A stretch of 64,000 bases of DNA from Blastobasis lacticolella (Eukaryota > Arthropoda > Insecta > Lepidoptera > Blastobasidae). A program made the position numbers and the translations under genes. Where the stretch lies: contig LR990052.1 in the NCBI GenBank assembly GCA_905147135.1, forward strand, positions 17,236,200 through 17,300,199. Direction: 5' to 3'. Positions 34,811 through 47,107 of the stretch are shown here, piece after piece. Every line of letters starts with the position of its first letter. Positions within the stretch are counted from its first letter, which is position 1. The notes beneath the pieces are model-generated. The model had not been told where the DNA came from. It worked only from the letters and a program-made list of their open reading frames with translations, and ran no database searches.

Positions 34811-37800
34811 CTATTCATCTTTCTTTTTTGTGCATAAAAAGGCTTTGACCTTCCCGCACATAGATTCCTCACACCCTGGCCTCTTGCTGGAGCATTTAGG
34901 AGGAGGGCATGTAGTAGATCTTGGTGGGCTTTTTGGATCACAACGGCCTGAAGCTGGAGCTGCTGGACAGCATGGAAGCTAAAACGAAATACATAAATAA
35001 AAATAATTCTAAAGCAGCTGCCCCGCCGATCTCCGATAGTTCGCCGCCATCTTGATACAATTGAGTGTGGACCAATCGCAGTCGCAATTGGTTTAAACTC
35101 AATTGCATCTAAGTGGCGGCGTACAATCGGAGATAGGCGGTACCACTGTAGTAGTATGCCTACGCCCTAAAGGTTATAAGATTGTACCTTTTTCTTTTTG
35201 CTTGAGCAATAGTCACTGATCATCATGGCGACAGTTTTGTGGCAGTCCGCGTGACAAGCGCAACGGACGCAGTCTTCCTCAGGCTCAGGCTTGCACGGTG
35301 GCGGCGGCTTACATGGAGTCTAAAATAATATAATAATTATCTGGCGTTAATGTCTGGTCGGTTGTGCTCTTGCGCGCGAGGACCTAGTGACCTGCCTGAT
35401 CATGATCTAGCATTTGGCAGATCTGATAATTTTACACCTATTTCCCACGTATCCCTGAGATTAACGCAGCACGTGACCAAATCAGCGCAGGGCAAAACCT
35501 TCACAATCTAATCCACATTGTGGTGTGTGCACTCCCCTCTCCTCCCTTTTAGTATATATAAGGTGCAACCATAATGTAATATTAGTCAATATACATCTGA
35601 GCGCAATCAGTGTTTTTCATTCATTTCGCCACCCATTGCAACATGGTCTAATGATGATGATGATGAATATGTGTTTTCTAAAGATTTTTTATATTTTTTC
35701 TAAACCGATTATGGTAGGTAGATCAAATAAATACCATTATTAAGAACATAAAGTAAATTAAAATTCGTATAGAGGAATTTTGTCTAAATTGTTAACCTGT
35801 AATTCACGAAAAAAGGCAAAATAGACATTGATTGTAAGTCGAGACAGCGCCCTCATAAAAGCCTCTTTACGGGAATGTCATGGGGAAATAAGTCCATGTA
35901 GGGAATGCAATCCCGCACGATCATTTCAATCCCGGTATGTGCGGGACTGAATATTCTCAATCCCGCTGGATCTCGGTATTTGCGGGATCCCGCAGGATGC
36001 TGCAAGACTTCGAGACTAAATGGCTCCTGACCTTGCAAAATTACCTTTCCGGAGTAATCGGAGCTAAACTCAAATAGGTACCCAGTAGCAGCCATCGGCG
36101 AAAACACAATTTTTTGTGGTACTTTTTAAAGTAGCATTACAATATTCTTAGAAATTATCTACTCCAAAAAAGGTACTGTTCGGTAATAGAGCCTATGATC
36201 TGAAAAATTAATGAAACTAGACGGTGAAACTCCGTGTGGCTCGGCGAAGCGTCTTGTAGTGCGGCGTAGCGACCCGTAGCGTGGCGTCTACGCTGCGCTA
36301 CGACGCATTACAACACGCTACAATAAGCGAGGCGGGGACGGGGCTCTGGCCCAGCAACATGGCGTTGCACTACGTATCGTGGCGTAATGGCAACGTTGGT
36401 GAATTTTGACTTGGGGCGCCAATTGAAGATCTGTCCAATTGCAAATCTACCCACATGCTACGGAGGAGGGGAAATACACTACTACATCCACTGAGCAGGT
36501 TCGGAGAAAATATACTTATCTCGAAAAACAGACAGCTTAAGCTAGATCTGTTCCATTGTTTGAGCCACCTTGCCAAAATAATGCAGCTCAACCATGTAAA
36601 AGTATTCTCTGAATGTTACATATCGTTACTTCCCGATCTGAAACATAAAGTGTTGTATGAAATGTTACTACAAGAAATTTTAGGCCCTCATACTATTCAA
36701 TTCAATTCATTTATTTTGATAAACATAAATTCTTACACTTGTTCCCCTACTGCAACTAAGAAGTTATTGAAGAATAGCAGTAGGGAAACAAGTGTCTGGC
36801 CATGCCGCCTCCGCCGAGCACGGGAAGAAGAGGCCGACCCAAGTAGCGATGGCTTGACGTAGTCAAGAACGATATGCGTGCCAATAAGCTCACCACTAGG
36901 GATGCCGAAGACCGAGCGAGGTGGGCCAAGAGTAGCAGGAAGGCGGACCCTGGGCCCTTGCGTGCTGCGCGGAGGCGCAACCGGGACATAACACCAAGAT
37001 GATACTACTTCTTAGTTAGTACAAACACTGCAGCAGTCTTATCTAATTTAGCCCCGTGTTGTCTTAATTAAGATAATATCAACTGTAAGTACCTATCTAC
37101 ATTTACGACTACCATATATCACTCTCCATTCGTGCTATTCGCTCGGTAAGGGTAGTGTCCGTTGAAGAAATTCGCAATGACGTATGAAGGGGTAGATTTT
37201 GGATATTTGCTGTAACCGTTCCAAATCATAATCATCAATAAAACGAAAAAAAAAATTATTTTTCGTATATTATCACATTGCATACATTTTGATCTGTGAT
37301 ACATGCATGTTGCTGGATGCAGCAAGCCGAGGACAGGGCACATTGGGTGAGGCTTATGTCCAACAGTGGGTGAGCCAATATAGCCTGCTGACGATATGGC
37401 ATATACATAGGTAGAGCTCGTCTAGTCTAAAATGACGCGCCTAAAATGATCGTTAATGCGATAGTGGGGCGCGGCATTTTAGATTAGACGAGCTCTACAC
37501 AGTATTTAGAAAGGCAGTTCTACCTACCTTACCTTGTCCTTAGGTGGCTTTACTTTTTTTGGGGGATTGAAATATGCGTAAATCTTCGCGGCGCAAGTTT
37601 GCTCGCATACTTGAGGTGGCTGGCAGGGCTGAGGACGGCAACTAACAGGTTCGGGCTTGCTGGGTGCTTGAGCCTGTGGACAACACGCCAAGTAAGTAAA
37701 TAAATAATGTGATTACGCCTGGTCGCTGTTATAATTCTCGTAATTATTTGTACTTTAACTGCCCAATCTTTATCTCTTTAAAAGGAAAACTATCACAGCC

Positions 37801-38992
37801 TAGTGAACTCTTCAAGTTAACGAGTAATAGTCGAATTTTATGGAAAAAAAATGAGGTAGCACACATTTGTAACTTGTTTATATGATCCGTTTAAACTGAC
37901 TTGTCTTATTTGGTTAAGGAAATTATGTATTTAAATGGATAATGTGCAGCAGCATTCGTTGAAATTCACATTCTATGTGTTTCTTGTGGAATTCTCGACA
38001 TCTATACACAATATACATAGCGTGATTGATACGGCAAGTCATGATTTTGGGCATTGTTTGTTCACTAAATAAGACAAGTCAGTTTAAACAGATCATAGTA
38101 ATGTGTTTGTGTAATGTGTTTATAGTATGAGAAGGTCCTCTTTTGCATGCATATTATAACAGGCAACTACGGTAACCTGTAGTGCACGTGGTACGACACG
38201 TCTTGGCCGGTATCATAATGTGAGGCTAACGAGGGTTACCTGATGGGTGACTACCACCACCCATAGTCACCGGCAACACCCGACGAGTCGGGAATAAGTT
38301 GCCGGCTTTTGAGATAGATGTAGGTTGTTTTCCTAAAGATTTCAATGTTCTATCGGTTTGCTAACACTGCTGCAGGAAACTTGCTCTAAAGCGCCCGTTA
38401 AGAGGAAGAAGTTGCATGTAAATCATACGGTGAACGCTGCTCTTTTAGGAGATCCATGTGGAATTCCAATGTGCAGCGGTGAAAATCGTAGGTATCAGCT
38501 CAAACAATTCCTTAGAGCACTCTTTATATTTAGTATAGATAGGAGATGAAAAATGAGGCAAGCTCACTCCGCAAAGCCAGAGTTTAAAGCCGGCAGGTCA
38601 GACTCTTGTCGTTGACCATTCGGACGCGCTGCAGCGCGGTCACGCGCCCAGAGATGAACCTAACTTGCGCTTACTGCGAAAACGCTTGCCTTTGTCTGCC
38701 ATATTATTACATAAAAGGGTACCTACTTAGTGTGTCATAGGGCCGACGGTAAGCAATAATAATTTAAAGATTGAAACGTTTTTGACATATAAACGGGAGT
38801 CACTGTATCGAGAGTTCGAAGATTGTTTTATCTAGTTACCTCTACGACGCTGACGACATCACAATCGGACCCCTTTCTTCCTTTTTTGCATAAATCAATA
38901 ATCATTTCGGCAGCTGTTTTAAAGTGTTCTTGGTTTTGATGGGGGCAACCACCGCCATCTCGTTGCTTTTGATGTTCGCATGGGTTGGTCAT
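34811..38992 (-). CDS. Small cysteine-rich protein, four-exon gene
   Basis: Four exons, all phase 0, were found by reading: 38,992-38,840 (51 codons), 37,673-37,533 (47), 35,319-35,188 (44) and 34,978-34,811 (55 plus TAG), giving 197 residues. The borders are CACAG, TTTTAG and TTTTAG acceptors and GTAACT, GTAAGG and GTACAA donors. An in-frame TGA lies eight codons upstream of the start. There are 23 cysteines. Exon 1 starts MTNPCEHQKQRDGGGCPH and has FKTAAEMIIDLCKKGRK. Exon 2 has CEQTCAAKIYAYFNPPKK. Exon 3 has CVRCACHADCHKTVAMMISD and ends in KKKK. Exon 4 starts LPCCPAAPASGRC and ends VKAFLCTKKKDE. There is no signal peptide. Introns 2 and 1 hold transposons. I do not recognise the family. 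The all-phase-0 exons, the open frames and the shared composition make the model credible. Confidence 0.72.
36455..36690 (+). pseudogene. Unidentified open frame, possibly a retrocopy fragment
   Basis: A frame on the plus strand within intron 2 of the cysteine-rich gene reads LSRFGENILISKNRQLKLD and LLPDLKHKVLYEMLLQEI, which looks protein-like. No family is recognised, and it runs into repeat sequence at its 3' side. Confidence 0.25.
36770..36990 (+). pseudogene. LINE 3'-end fragment
   Basis: In one plus frame it reads NDMRANKLTTRDAEDRARWA and then KSSRKADPG, the common C-terminus of an RTE-like ORF2. It lies in intron 2 of the cysteine-rich gene. Confidence 0.6.
37411..37498. mobile_element. 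88-bp hairpin element
   Basis: Arms GTAGAGCTCGTCTAGTCTAA and TTAGATTAGACGAGCTCTAC are near-perfect complements over about 30 bp with a short GC-rich middle. It is probably a tiny MITE. Confidence 0.7.
37881..38097. mobile_element. Mariner-type MITE with TA flanks
   Basis: Inverted ends TGATCCGTTTAAACTGACTT and its near-complement at 38,070-38,095, flanked by TA on both sides. The interior resembles 20,885-20,945. It lies in intron 1 of the cysteine-rich gene. Confidence 0.65.
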
Positions 38993-40754
38993 GGTTCTTC
39001 TGTTGCCCTTGATTCATGACACGGATATCGCTAAAGCGGGACAAGAGGTTCAGGTAAATAGAGAATTAAATTAGGTACTTATCGAGTGGTGAGTGACGAA
39101 AGCTGATAATTTAACTGATTCATACTCCAGTCCCGAATATGGAACTCTATTAACATAAATAATAATTATTACGGACAGGGCTGTTCTTGCTAACCAAGCC
39201 TGATATTATACTGATGGACCGGATGAAGTGGTAAATGTTTTTGGTAGACATCACTATTCCTTTCGACGAAATCTTCGTCAAAGCCGAATCAGACAACAAT
39301 ATAAGGTATCTGAACCTGGCGCTCGAGGTTACCGATATGTGGCGAGTGAAACTCACTGCGATCATATCAGTCGAAGTTCCAAACAACGATCTCGTCCCAA
39401 CTTCTCTTCGCAGCCATCTTAAGAGGTTGGGGCTGCGTGACAGACCAGCGATTGCGAGACTCCAGCGAGAGATCTCGCTAGATAACGCGGGGATTGTACA
39501 CCGAATTATCTTTCTCTGTCTCTCTCGCCATGACCCTCGGCCGTTTGATCTTCTCTGCCGAGGGGAATCCTACCTTGGATAAGAAGAGGAGCATTTTTGT
39601 CTCATAATAATCATCATGGCGTGAATATCCCGGTAGTGCGGCCGCGAGCGAGGGCCCGGGGTCAGACTTGTCCATGATCCAGAATTGGCAGATCAGGAAG
39701 GCTCTAATATTGGTCGAAAAATCTAAAATAATATTGAGTTGGACGGAGAATAGAGTAGATCTAAGCACTTAAGTAAGCATTATAAATTCCTTTACCTGAT
39801 GATATTTTAGGCAATTCATGTTTAGTTAAATATAATATATTTCATGCTGGATAGTACTAGGTTTATTTATATATGATTATATATTTATTATTTATTCATC
39901 ATTGTGAAGGATCATTGATGATGATTGACAGCGCAGATGCAAAGAGAGAGGATAGAAAATACCATGAAACCGTTATACGCAGATGTACAAAATTGTTATT
40001 TCTGAATTGTGATCCATGGTTCATTGAGGCACCTTCCGTGAGGCACCCGGTCTAATTCTTTAGAAATCAGATAAATAGACGACGCTCTCGGGAATCGGAG
40101 GGCTTTGCGTATCAATTATAAGTTGCGGCTAAGTCTTCGTACGTTAAAAGCAAAACACCACTTACAGAGTTCAAAATATTGAAGTTCATTTGCACGTCAT
40201 AAAATTAGGTTTTTTGTTGCAATAATATTTTTCCACCTAAGCGCACGCTTAACACTTAACACGCTTAACACGCTTTCCGCCCGCGTGTACTATTTTATTA
40301 GCCTACCTACTATAGTCCATCTTGGGTTCTAAACTATTGTTTGATGATGTTTTATCATAGAGATTTTTTTATTGTTTTATAGGTATTCCGAAATTGATTT
40401 TAAAGTAATCTTAAAATTAGCTAAGCGCGTAATATCCATACCGAGTTTCATCAAAATCGGTGCAGCGCTTAGCGGTGAAAGCGTAACAGACAGACAAACA
40501 ATAAAACAGACAGATATACAAAAGTTCATAGGGAACATAATACAAACGCATATTTTTATATTTCTATTTCTTTCTATTAATATATGAACAATTAACCAAT
40601 AAAAAAATTTGGCTTAAAGGACCAAGTTCTCAATCCCTAAAATAAAAAAAAGATTTTTGACTTTTTGACGTGATTTTGACAAGCGTTTGTTTTGATTTCG
40701 CTGTTATTTCGAGTTTAGGTTATTTATCTAGTTATTGAATTATTCAGGAAAATT
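38993..40754. other. Interval between two divergently transcribed genes, mostly repeats
   Basis: The cysteine-rich gene (minus) and SAC3D1 (plus) start 1.76 kb apart. The interval holds a LINE fragment at 39,235-39,445 (plus frame ALEVTDMWRVKLTAIISVEV, then LRSHLKRLGL) and a piece of the repeat family of 8,790 at 39,640-39,690. Unique AT-rich sequence follows to 40,700. No further gene is seen. Confidence 0.55.
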
Positions 40755-43700
40755 ATGTCTTATTTTAATTATTATCGCACCAATGTCCAATCTACTAGTT
40801 CCGCAAATGGAAATGTTATGGGTACATGTTTTGAAATGTGTCCACAACATGAGGTTGCAATGTAAGTTCCACTTTTTAGTTTCCAATAGACACATATTTT
40901 CTTTGAAAATTGATTCTGTTTGTTTCACTTTAAATGTATAGGAATGATAGTATATAATCGAAGATGAATTTAATTTATCAACTCTCATATTTTGTAGTTT
41001 TTAAAAGTACTAACTGCAACTTCATAATAACCAATTACAAATAAAAACAGCTGTTACTGTAACAATAGGTACCTATTGAATTACACCCTTTGGTATCCTC
41101 TAACCGCTGTTTTTGTTTGCCTAACCTGTTTGGTAACCTAATATTTGCTTGATGAGGAATCAAAATAAGTACTTATGTTTGTTATAGGCGTGAAAAAGAA
41201 AGAATGGTTCATGTATTAGAGGTAATGGGTCCAAATAGAAGATTGGTGAAAACCTTCTCTAGGTCAGCAGCGGATGTCAACATGGCAGTGCCTTCTCTAT
41301 TACGACCATACGACGTTCTCCACAAGACTGTACAATACTTATTGCATGAGTAAGACAATTTAATTTCAATTTAGCTGGTTTGATTGAATGGATGTTTCAT
41401 TCATCCTAACATTAAAGGACCAGCTTTAAAGCAAATTGCTACAATTAATATATAATTTAATTTCTTAACTATATATTAAAGAATTAATACAAAGTTATTT
41501 TCCAAATTAGGGTCACTAAAAGAACAGATGTACCAAGTTCAGTATTGTATGATTTCTTGAATGATCGGTTAAGAGCCGTAAGGCAAGATATGACAATACA
41601 GAGGCTACCTCCAAATCATTGTGTTGAATTATTGGAGCCAATGATCCGATTCTATGTGTACTATGGTTATAAGTAAGTAAATACCTACATAATTTTTACA
41701 CATTAATTCAAATCTAAAATGACTTGGCTTAAAAATTTTATGATTTTTTCAGATTATGTGAGCTACCTTTAAAAGACTATGATCCAGTTCTCAATAAAAA
41801 GTATTTACTGGAATGTTTGAAGTGGTATCTGTCATGTTGTGAAGGCATAACTCAGAAAGACTCTTGTGACGCCGCTGATCAACTCAGTGCCTGCCTCTCT
41901 AATTTAAGCACAAATGTTAATAAAAACAACAGAGTTTTAGTTGAAAGTCTGTACATTTTGTGCAATTTGGAAGATGTACATCCTCTAGTACGATTTCTTA
42001 ATTTGCCAAAGCATTTAAAAAAGTAAGTATGAATATAAGCCTGGATTGCACCAAGTTCTTAAACACATTTAAGACTGATTAAAATGAAAAATTATGAAGA
42101 TGTTTAACATAATTTTGTGTCAAATTTCGTGTTCAACGTAAGCTTAAATGTGATTATGAATTAGCTGCAAGCCACCTCTAAAATAATGTAGCTGATATAA
42201 GTTTTTATTGAGAAACAAATTTTACTTATTTTTGTCATAAACAATCAGTATTTTTAACCAGCGCCAGTAAGTTTGATGTGTGTTTATGTGGCTCTGTCTA
42301 TCTGTGGCAACCTTTTCAACAATACAACAGTATAATAAAGTACTCCTAGTACTGTTTGTTTGTTATACTTACCAAATTTTGTTTCAGGGATCCTTCATTG
42401 CAACTGGCATATAGAATTGCCACAGCCAATTCTAAGGGGAACTTTGTTAGAGTGTGTAAACTAATGGAAGAGCTCTCTCCACTCGCTTATTGCGCCTTGT
42501 GTTTATATATTCCTATATTGCAGAGGTAATTATTGTAGTATTGGGTACAGAAGATGGTACCTACCCTGGACCACCTCCTGTTTGTGCTTTTATCCATAGT
42601 GATGCTAGCTCATTTTACACTGGTGGTGGTGGGAAGGTTGAAGTTCAGGCTTCTGTACTTGTATTGTTACGGCTTTTTTTATTTCACGATTCACATTTCA
42701 TATCCGAAATAGCATAGCATCTTACAAAAATCTTAAAGAGATAGGTAGCTAATACGCATACGAGTCGAATGGTCCAGAAATACGGCGCCAATTGGCCTAG
42801 AGTCCGCTAATTTACTATGGCTCGATCGAATTGTAATCGCAGCTCAACGGCAGTTTTAACCGTTGCAGATTACCAAAAACGCGTAAAACTGCCACTGAGC
42901 TGCAATGCAATTAGTAAATTAGTGGACTCGAGGGCTCAGCTTGCTAGTTTGCCTCCCACGACTATGAGAAGGCTCTTCCACATCTGCGACTTTCTTGCGT
43001 GGTAGCAGTGCTTTAGCAGCGATCGCAATTCACATTACAGCGATTGGAACGCGACTTTGTCGCGGACATTACGTCTAACACTTCTAACAAAAACCTGTAG
43101 CGTATTGTAATTTGGGCTTTCAAAACATTCTTAAGCTGTAGAAACTGCTTATTTATTTATTCGTATGGCATATTAATTTAAAAATAAAGACTACATTAGG
43201 TACAATTAAACTGCTGCTGGTAAAGGTACTGCTTATTATCACATCAGGAGTATGGCCAGGGGTACGGTGGGTCGGAAATACACGTTCTATATAATCATCT
43301 TGGCGTTAATGTCCCGGTTGTGCTCTCGCGCACGTAAGCCCGGGGTCGCCTTGACCATGATTTAGGATTTATCAGATGAGGTAATTACAGTGGAGCGACT
43401 GCTATCTGACCTTGCTACCAGGGGAACCTGACGATATTGGATCATGGTTACAAATACAGTCGCCTAAATGTGCAGGTTTCATCATGATGTTTTCGCTCAC
43501 CGTAAGAGCAAATTCGAAACTCGAATTCGAAAATCCTCCTCGAGGAAAAGAAATTCGAAGTCCTAGCGCTTATCCCGGCCTCTGCCAGGGTCCGCTTTCC
43601 TACTCAATCTTCTCCACTTCGCCCGATCTTCGGCATCCACTTGAGCCGTTGGCTCTCGCATTCGACTCCGCGATGTCAATCCATCGCTCCATTCTTGGGC

Positions 43701-45580
43701 CGCCCACGGGGCCTCTTTCCTGATACCGGCAGATTGAGGCACCTATTTCCCACGTACTATGTATGTACTACATAATTCAGAAAAGTAATTGATTCAGCAC
43801 ATGGCAGCAGCGGGACTCGAACCCGGTACCTCTCGCATTGCGAGCCGGATACCGTTACAACTAGGCCACCGACGCTCCCTGTAAGCGCTTTTTATATATA
43901 CTATTAAATAAAGCCGCTTTCCACGTCCGTCTGTCTGTATTTCCGCTAACTCCTAAACCACGCAACGGATTTTGATGCGGTTTCCATCATTTCTTTCGGA
44001 AGGTTTATACGTATATTGCGTGCAGGTTATAGTAAAGAAAGTAGAGAAAACCCGTGCGAAACCCAGGCTGGTTGATAGTAGTGGTGTGTACCTGTATACC
44101 ATACCTGTGGAATTTACCTATATTAACATGTCTTAGTGCTGTACTGTAATAAAAAAGATTAGAAATATGGCTACCTTGGCAAATAGTTTTTTGCTTTGGT
44201 CTTAACCATAAACTTATGGTCATATCAGTCTTCTTCCTCTCTACCAATCTATCAGACGAGCTCTCCTAATCCTGAGCCACGGCTACAGCAGCAAACAGCT
44301 GTCGGTGCCGCTGGCGGCGCTGGCGCGCTGGCTGAGGGCCAGCCCCCCGGACGCGGAGGCGACTTGCCGCCACTACGGACTAACCGTGCATGGGGAGGAT
44401 GTGTACTTTACGAAGACCCAGTTCGTTGGTGGGGCTGACACGGTGAGGATATAGTTAGGCAAGATCATACCTCCACTGAGTCCTAGCGACCTCTCAGTCG
44501 TACGAACCGCGTCAGACTTAATCAGCAGTGTCTATTTGGGCGTGCGCACTTCTGACACTCAACAAATCTGGACGTGTCCCATCTACTCGAGCCTTCCTGA
44601 TGCTGAGCCACGGCTTCAGCAGTCGGCAGCTATTGGTGCCTACGACTAGTTCGTGCAAGGACGTGTACTTCACAAAGACAGTTTGCTGTTGGAGCTGATA
44701 CGGTGAGGATGTAGGTGGGTACGCTGCACCCACCTCCACCCAAGATCTAACTGACCTATTAGTTATACGAACCCTTCCGGTGGCTATTGATAAATGCGTA
44801 CACAGATGCATGGAGAGCGGTAACTGTGCCCATAAGCTATGCCCCAAGCTATGATCTAAAATATATAGAAACTAGTGGACCCGGCGCGACTTCGTTCGCG
44901 TACACCTACTTTACTCCTACCTACCCTCTTTCTACTTCCTTATAAACCTTCCTCTTGAATCACTCTATCTGCTGTTGAAACCCGCATCAAAATCCGTTGC
45001 GTAGTTTCAAAGATTTAAGCATACAAAGGGACATAGGGACAGAGAAAGCGACTTTGTTTTATACTATGTAGTGATTATATAGTGTTAAACAAGAGCATTG
45101 GTGGTAGGACTTGTCCTTAACCTTATCAACCTTCTGAATGCTCAAACAATATTAAAATGACAATACCTACATCTTAAACGCATACACAGCACCGCAGCAC
45201 TATAACACATTGGATAATATTTCCTCCAAAGCCACTTTAGGGAATCAAGTCAATCTTTTTCACTCATGATTTTCCCAAAATCAGTAAGAAGTCTCATTCA
45301 TATATACTCATTATCAGCCCAATGCAGTCCAAATCTGGAATAAGGCCTCCCACTCTGGCTAGATAAATTCTCCACTAGAACTCTCCAGTCGATCCTGTCT
45401 TGTCCAAAGAAAGAAGGAAAGTCCATAAGATATTAGGCTATTTCCACAGAAACCAGCTGTAAGTCGCATGTGTTAATCATTTTAAGTACTAAATATTTCT
45501 TATTGTTTCAGTTACCACCAAAGAAGTTGCTGGACATCGAAAAGAAGTATGACTTATCACCAGACAAAATATTTGCATAA
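40755..45580 (+). CDS. SAC3D1: SAC3 domain-containing protein 1 (SAC3D1-like), complete
   Basis: Seven exons: 40,755-40,861, 41,188-41,349, 41,511-41,672, 41,753-42,022, 42,388-42,525, 44,256-44,442 and 45,512-45,580. All phases agree and the product is 364 residues, close to other SAC3D1 proteins. The N-terminal signature TCFEMCPQHEVAMREKERMV (residues 24-43) is the SAC3/GANP motif. Then follow RPYDVLHKTVQYLL, LYDFLNDRLRAVRQDMTIQR and a helical PCI-like region ending in VYFTKTQFVGGAD. Family members with this domain act in mRNA export (Sac3/GANP) or at the centrosome and spindle (SAC3D1). The short length without FG or MCM3AP regions argues for SAC3D1. Intron 5 (1.7 kb) is full of repeats and exon 6 has a decayed duplicate downstream. 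AATAAA is at 45,681. Confidence 0.9.
42798..42930. mobile_element. Palindromic MITE in SAC3D1 intron 5
   Basis: Inverted pairs include AGTCCGCTAATTTACTA with TAGTAAATTAGTGGACT, and GCAGCTCAACGGCAGTTTT with AAAACTGCCACTGAGCTGC. Confidence 0.7.
43300..43880 (-). mobile_element. SINE-like repeat interrupted by LINE debris
   Basis: The start and tRNA-like end of the family seen at 8,779-9,110 are present (minus B-box GGTTCGAGTCCCGC near 43,815). A segment related to 33,640-33,910 is inserted between them at about 43,520-43,750. Confidence 0.6.
44583..44770 (+). pseudogene. Decayed tandem duplicate of SAC3D1 exon 6
   Basis: It repeats the start (CTTCCTGATGCTGAGCCACG), the end (GACGTGTACTTCACAAAGAC) and the GTGAGGAT donor of exon 6 (44,256-44,442). 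About 60 bp are missing from the middle and the acceptor is lost. Downstream intron sequence is duplicated too. Confidence 0.8.
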
Positions 45581-45680
45581 TCCAATTCCGAAATACGGTT
45601 GTTATTGATCTCATTGTTCATCGTTATTTTATTTTAATGATCTATTGATATATTACTAGATATGGACAATTACATTACGA

Positions 45681-45686
45681 AATAAA
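45681..45686 (+). terminator. SAC3D1 poly(A) signal
   Basis: AATAAA about 100 bp after the SAC3D1 stop codon. Confidence 0.7.
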
Positions 45687-45712
45687 AGACTTATATTTTT
45701 ATAAAGGAATCC

Positions 45713-45722
45713 TTTATTTATT
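45713..45722 (-). terminator. Minus-strand poly(A) signal (two overlapping AATAAA)
   Basis: The plus-strand word TTTATTTATT gives two overlapping AATAAA words on the minus strand. It is a suitable end for the transcript containing 46,753-46,991, only about 30 bp from the SAC3D1 signal. Confidence 0.5.
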
Positions 45723-46752
45723 TACATATGAAATTCTCCTAATTACGCGATAACTAATTACAATGGACAACAAAATCTATCTAATATCAAACGGTGGCGA
45801 GGCTCCCGCCGCCGCGGCCAGAGCCGTGGTTTACCTTCCAGTTCCAATTAACTATAAAACAACATACGCAGGCCAAGGACACCCCTGTACACACAGTGCG
45901 AGTACGCCACAGACACAGTCTGCTACTATTCTATTATAAACATTGTGACATAAATATTATAACATAATTTCTTTTACATAATTCTTTATGTATCTCCATT
46001 CACCCAGTATCCCAGACCTGCATTTAAACTACCAACAATAGCATCTGCAACAATGCAACAGAAAGTTCGTATCTTCGTGTGTTCGTTCGAGTATCCATAA
46101 ATGAATTATAACTTAATAAAGGTCACTACCTACTCGCCAAAGCGCATTATAAATGTCATATTGGTAACTAAATCGATGAGATGTACCGCTTCTACTGACA
46201 ATATAACAAATTGTCCCTTTCATATAAAATATAAAATGAACAACGCATTAAAACAAGAAAGCTTTAGGTAATACTATCACAAGAAAGGAACTAAATTATA
46301 AAAAGTGGAACACTTTAAAACTCCTGATCAAAAATGCGGTTAAATAATGTTTCAACGTGCAAAGCGTAACTGCCATTGGATAAAAAACATTTAAATACAT
46401 AGAAATACTGTAAAAAATCAACACACCTGTAAATATTTCATATGTTTTTTATAGAATATAACAATTAACATCTATTTCAATTCATTTTCATTATAGTTAC
46501 ATACATAGCTTTTCGCTTTTTTTACACATCTTTATAGGTATTTCGCGTTAACACGTTATCGTTAGCACCAAGGCGTCATACATAGGTGGAAGGTAAACGT
46601 TCGTGAGAATAAATAAAAAAGCGGTCGAGGAACCGTCGTACCTAAAAATAAATTCATAAACGAGTGAAGTTTCGGGCCACTCTGCCCGGCCGGGCTCCCG
46701 GTAAAGCTGATGATGACGATGAGAAATAATTTAAAATAAAACGAGTTCTAAT
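45723..46752 (-). other. Probable 3' UTR of a minus-strand transcript
   Basis: About 1 kb without open frames or recognisable transposons, unlike the rest of the window. It lies between a minus-strand terminal exon candidate and the minus-strand AATAAA at 45,713. This is consistent with a long 3' UTR but not proven. Confidence 0.35.
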
Positions 46753-46991
46753 TTACAGGTGTAGAGAAACTATACATTTGTAGGGGATAGGAAAGCGTCG
46801 GACATGTTTGTTTACCTTCCGTGAGGCAGTCCCCTGCATTGTCATGTCGGTCGGGCGCGGGGCGGCGGGGGCGGAGCGCCCGCGGTGGGCGGTAGGGCCG
46901 CCCGGGGGTGGGCGGTAGGGCTCCTTGCTAACTGCCGCCGCCGGCCGCGCCGAGGCCGATACTCTAGTGGTTATCGATGTACTCTTACTTT
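46753..46991 (-). CDS. Candidate terminal coding exon, gene unknown
   Basis: On the minus strand a strong acceptor (pyrimidine tract ending TATTTCCAG) is followed by an open frame of about 78 codons to TAA. The frame is GC-rich in a local island (46,845-46,960) and reads SKSTSITTRVSASARPAAAV, then KEPYRPPPGGPTAHRGR and TDMTMQGTASR. It has no start codon at its beginning and would need an upstream exon. Marf exon 12 joined here would give only two residues and a stop, so it does not extend Marf in a simple way. It may be non-coding 3' sequence of Marf or part of an unseen gene. Confidence 0.35.
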
Positions 46992-47107
46992 CTGGAAATA
47001 GGGCGGAGAGAGGTCGAAATTATATACAACATACTAACATACCGCTAATAGGGAAACTGTACTGAAGAAACGATAACTGGACGCCTTGTCACGGTCATTA
47101 TGATTGA

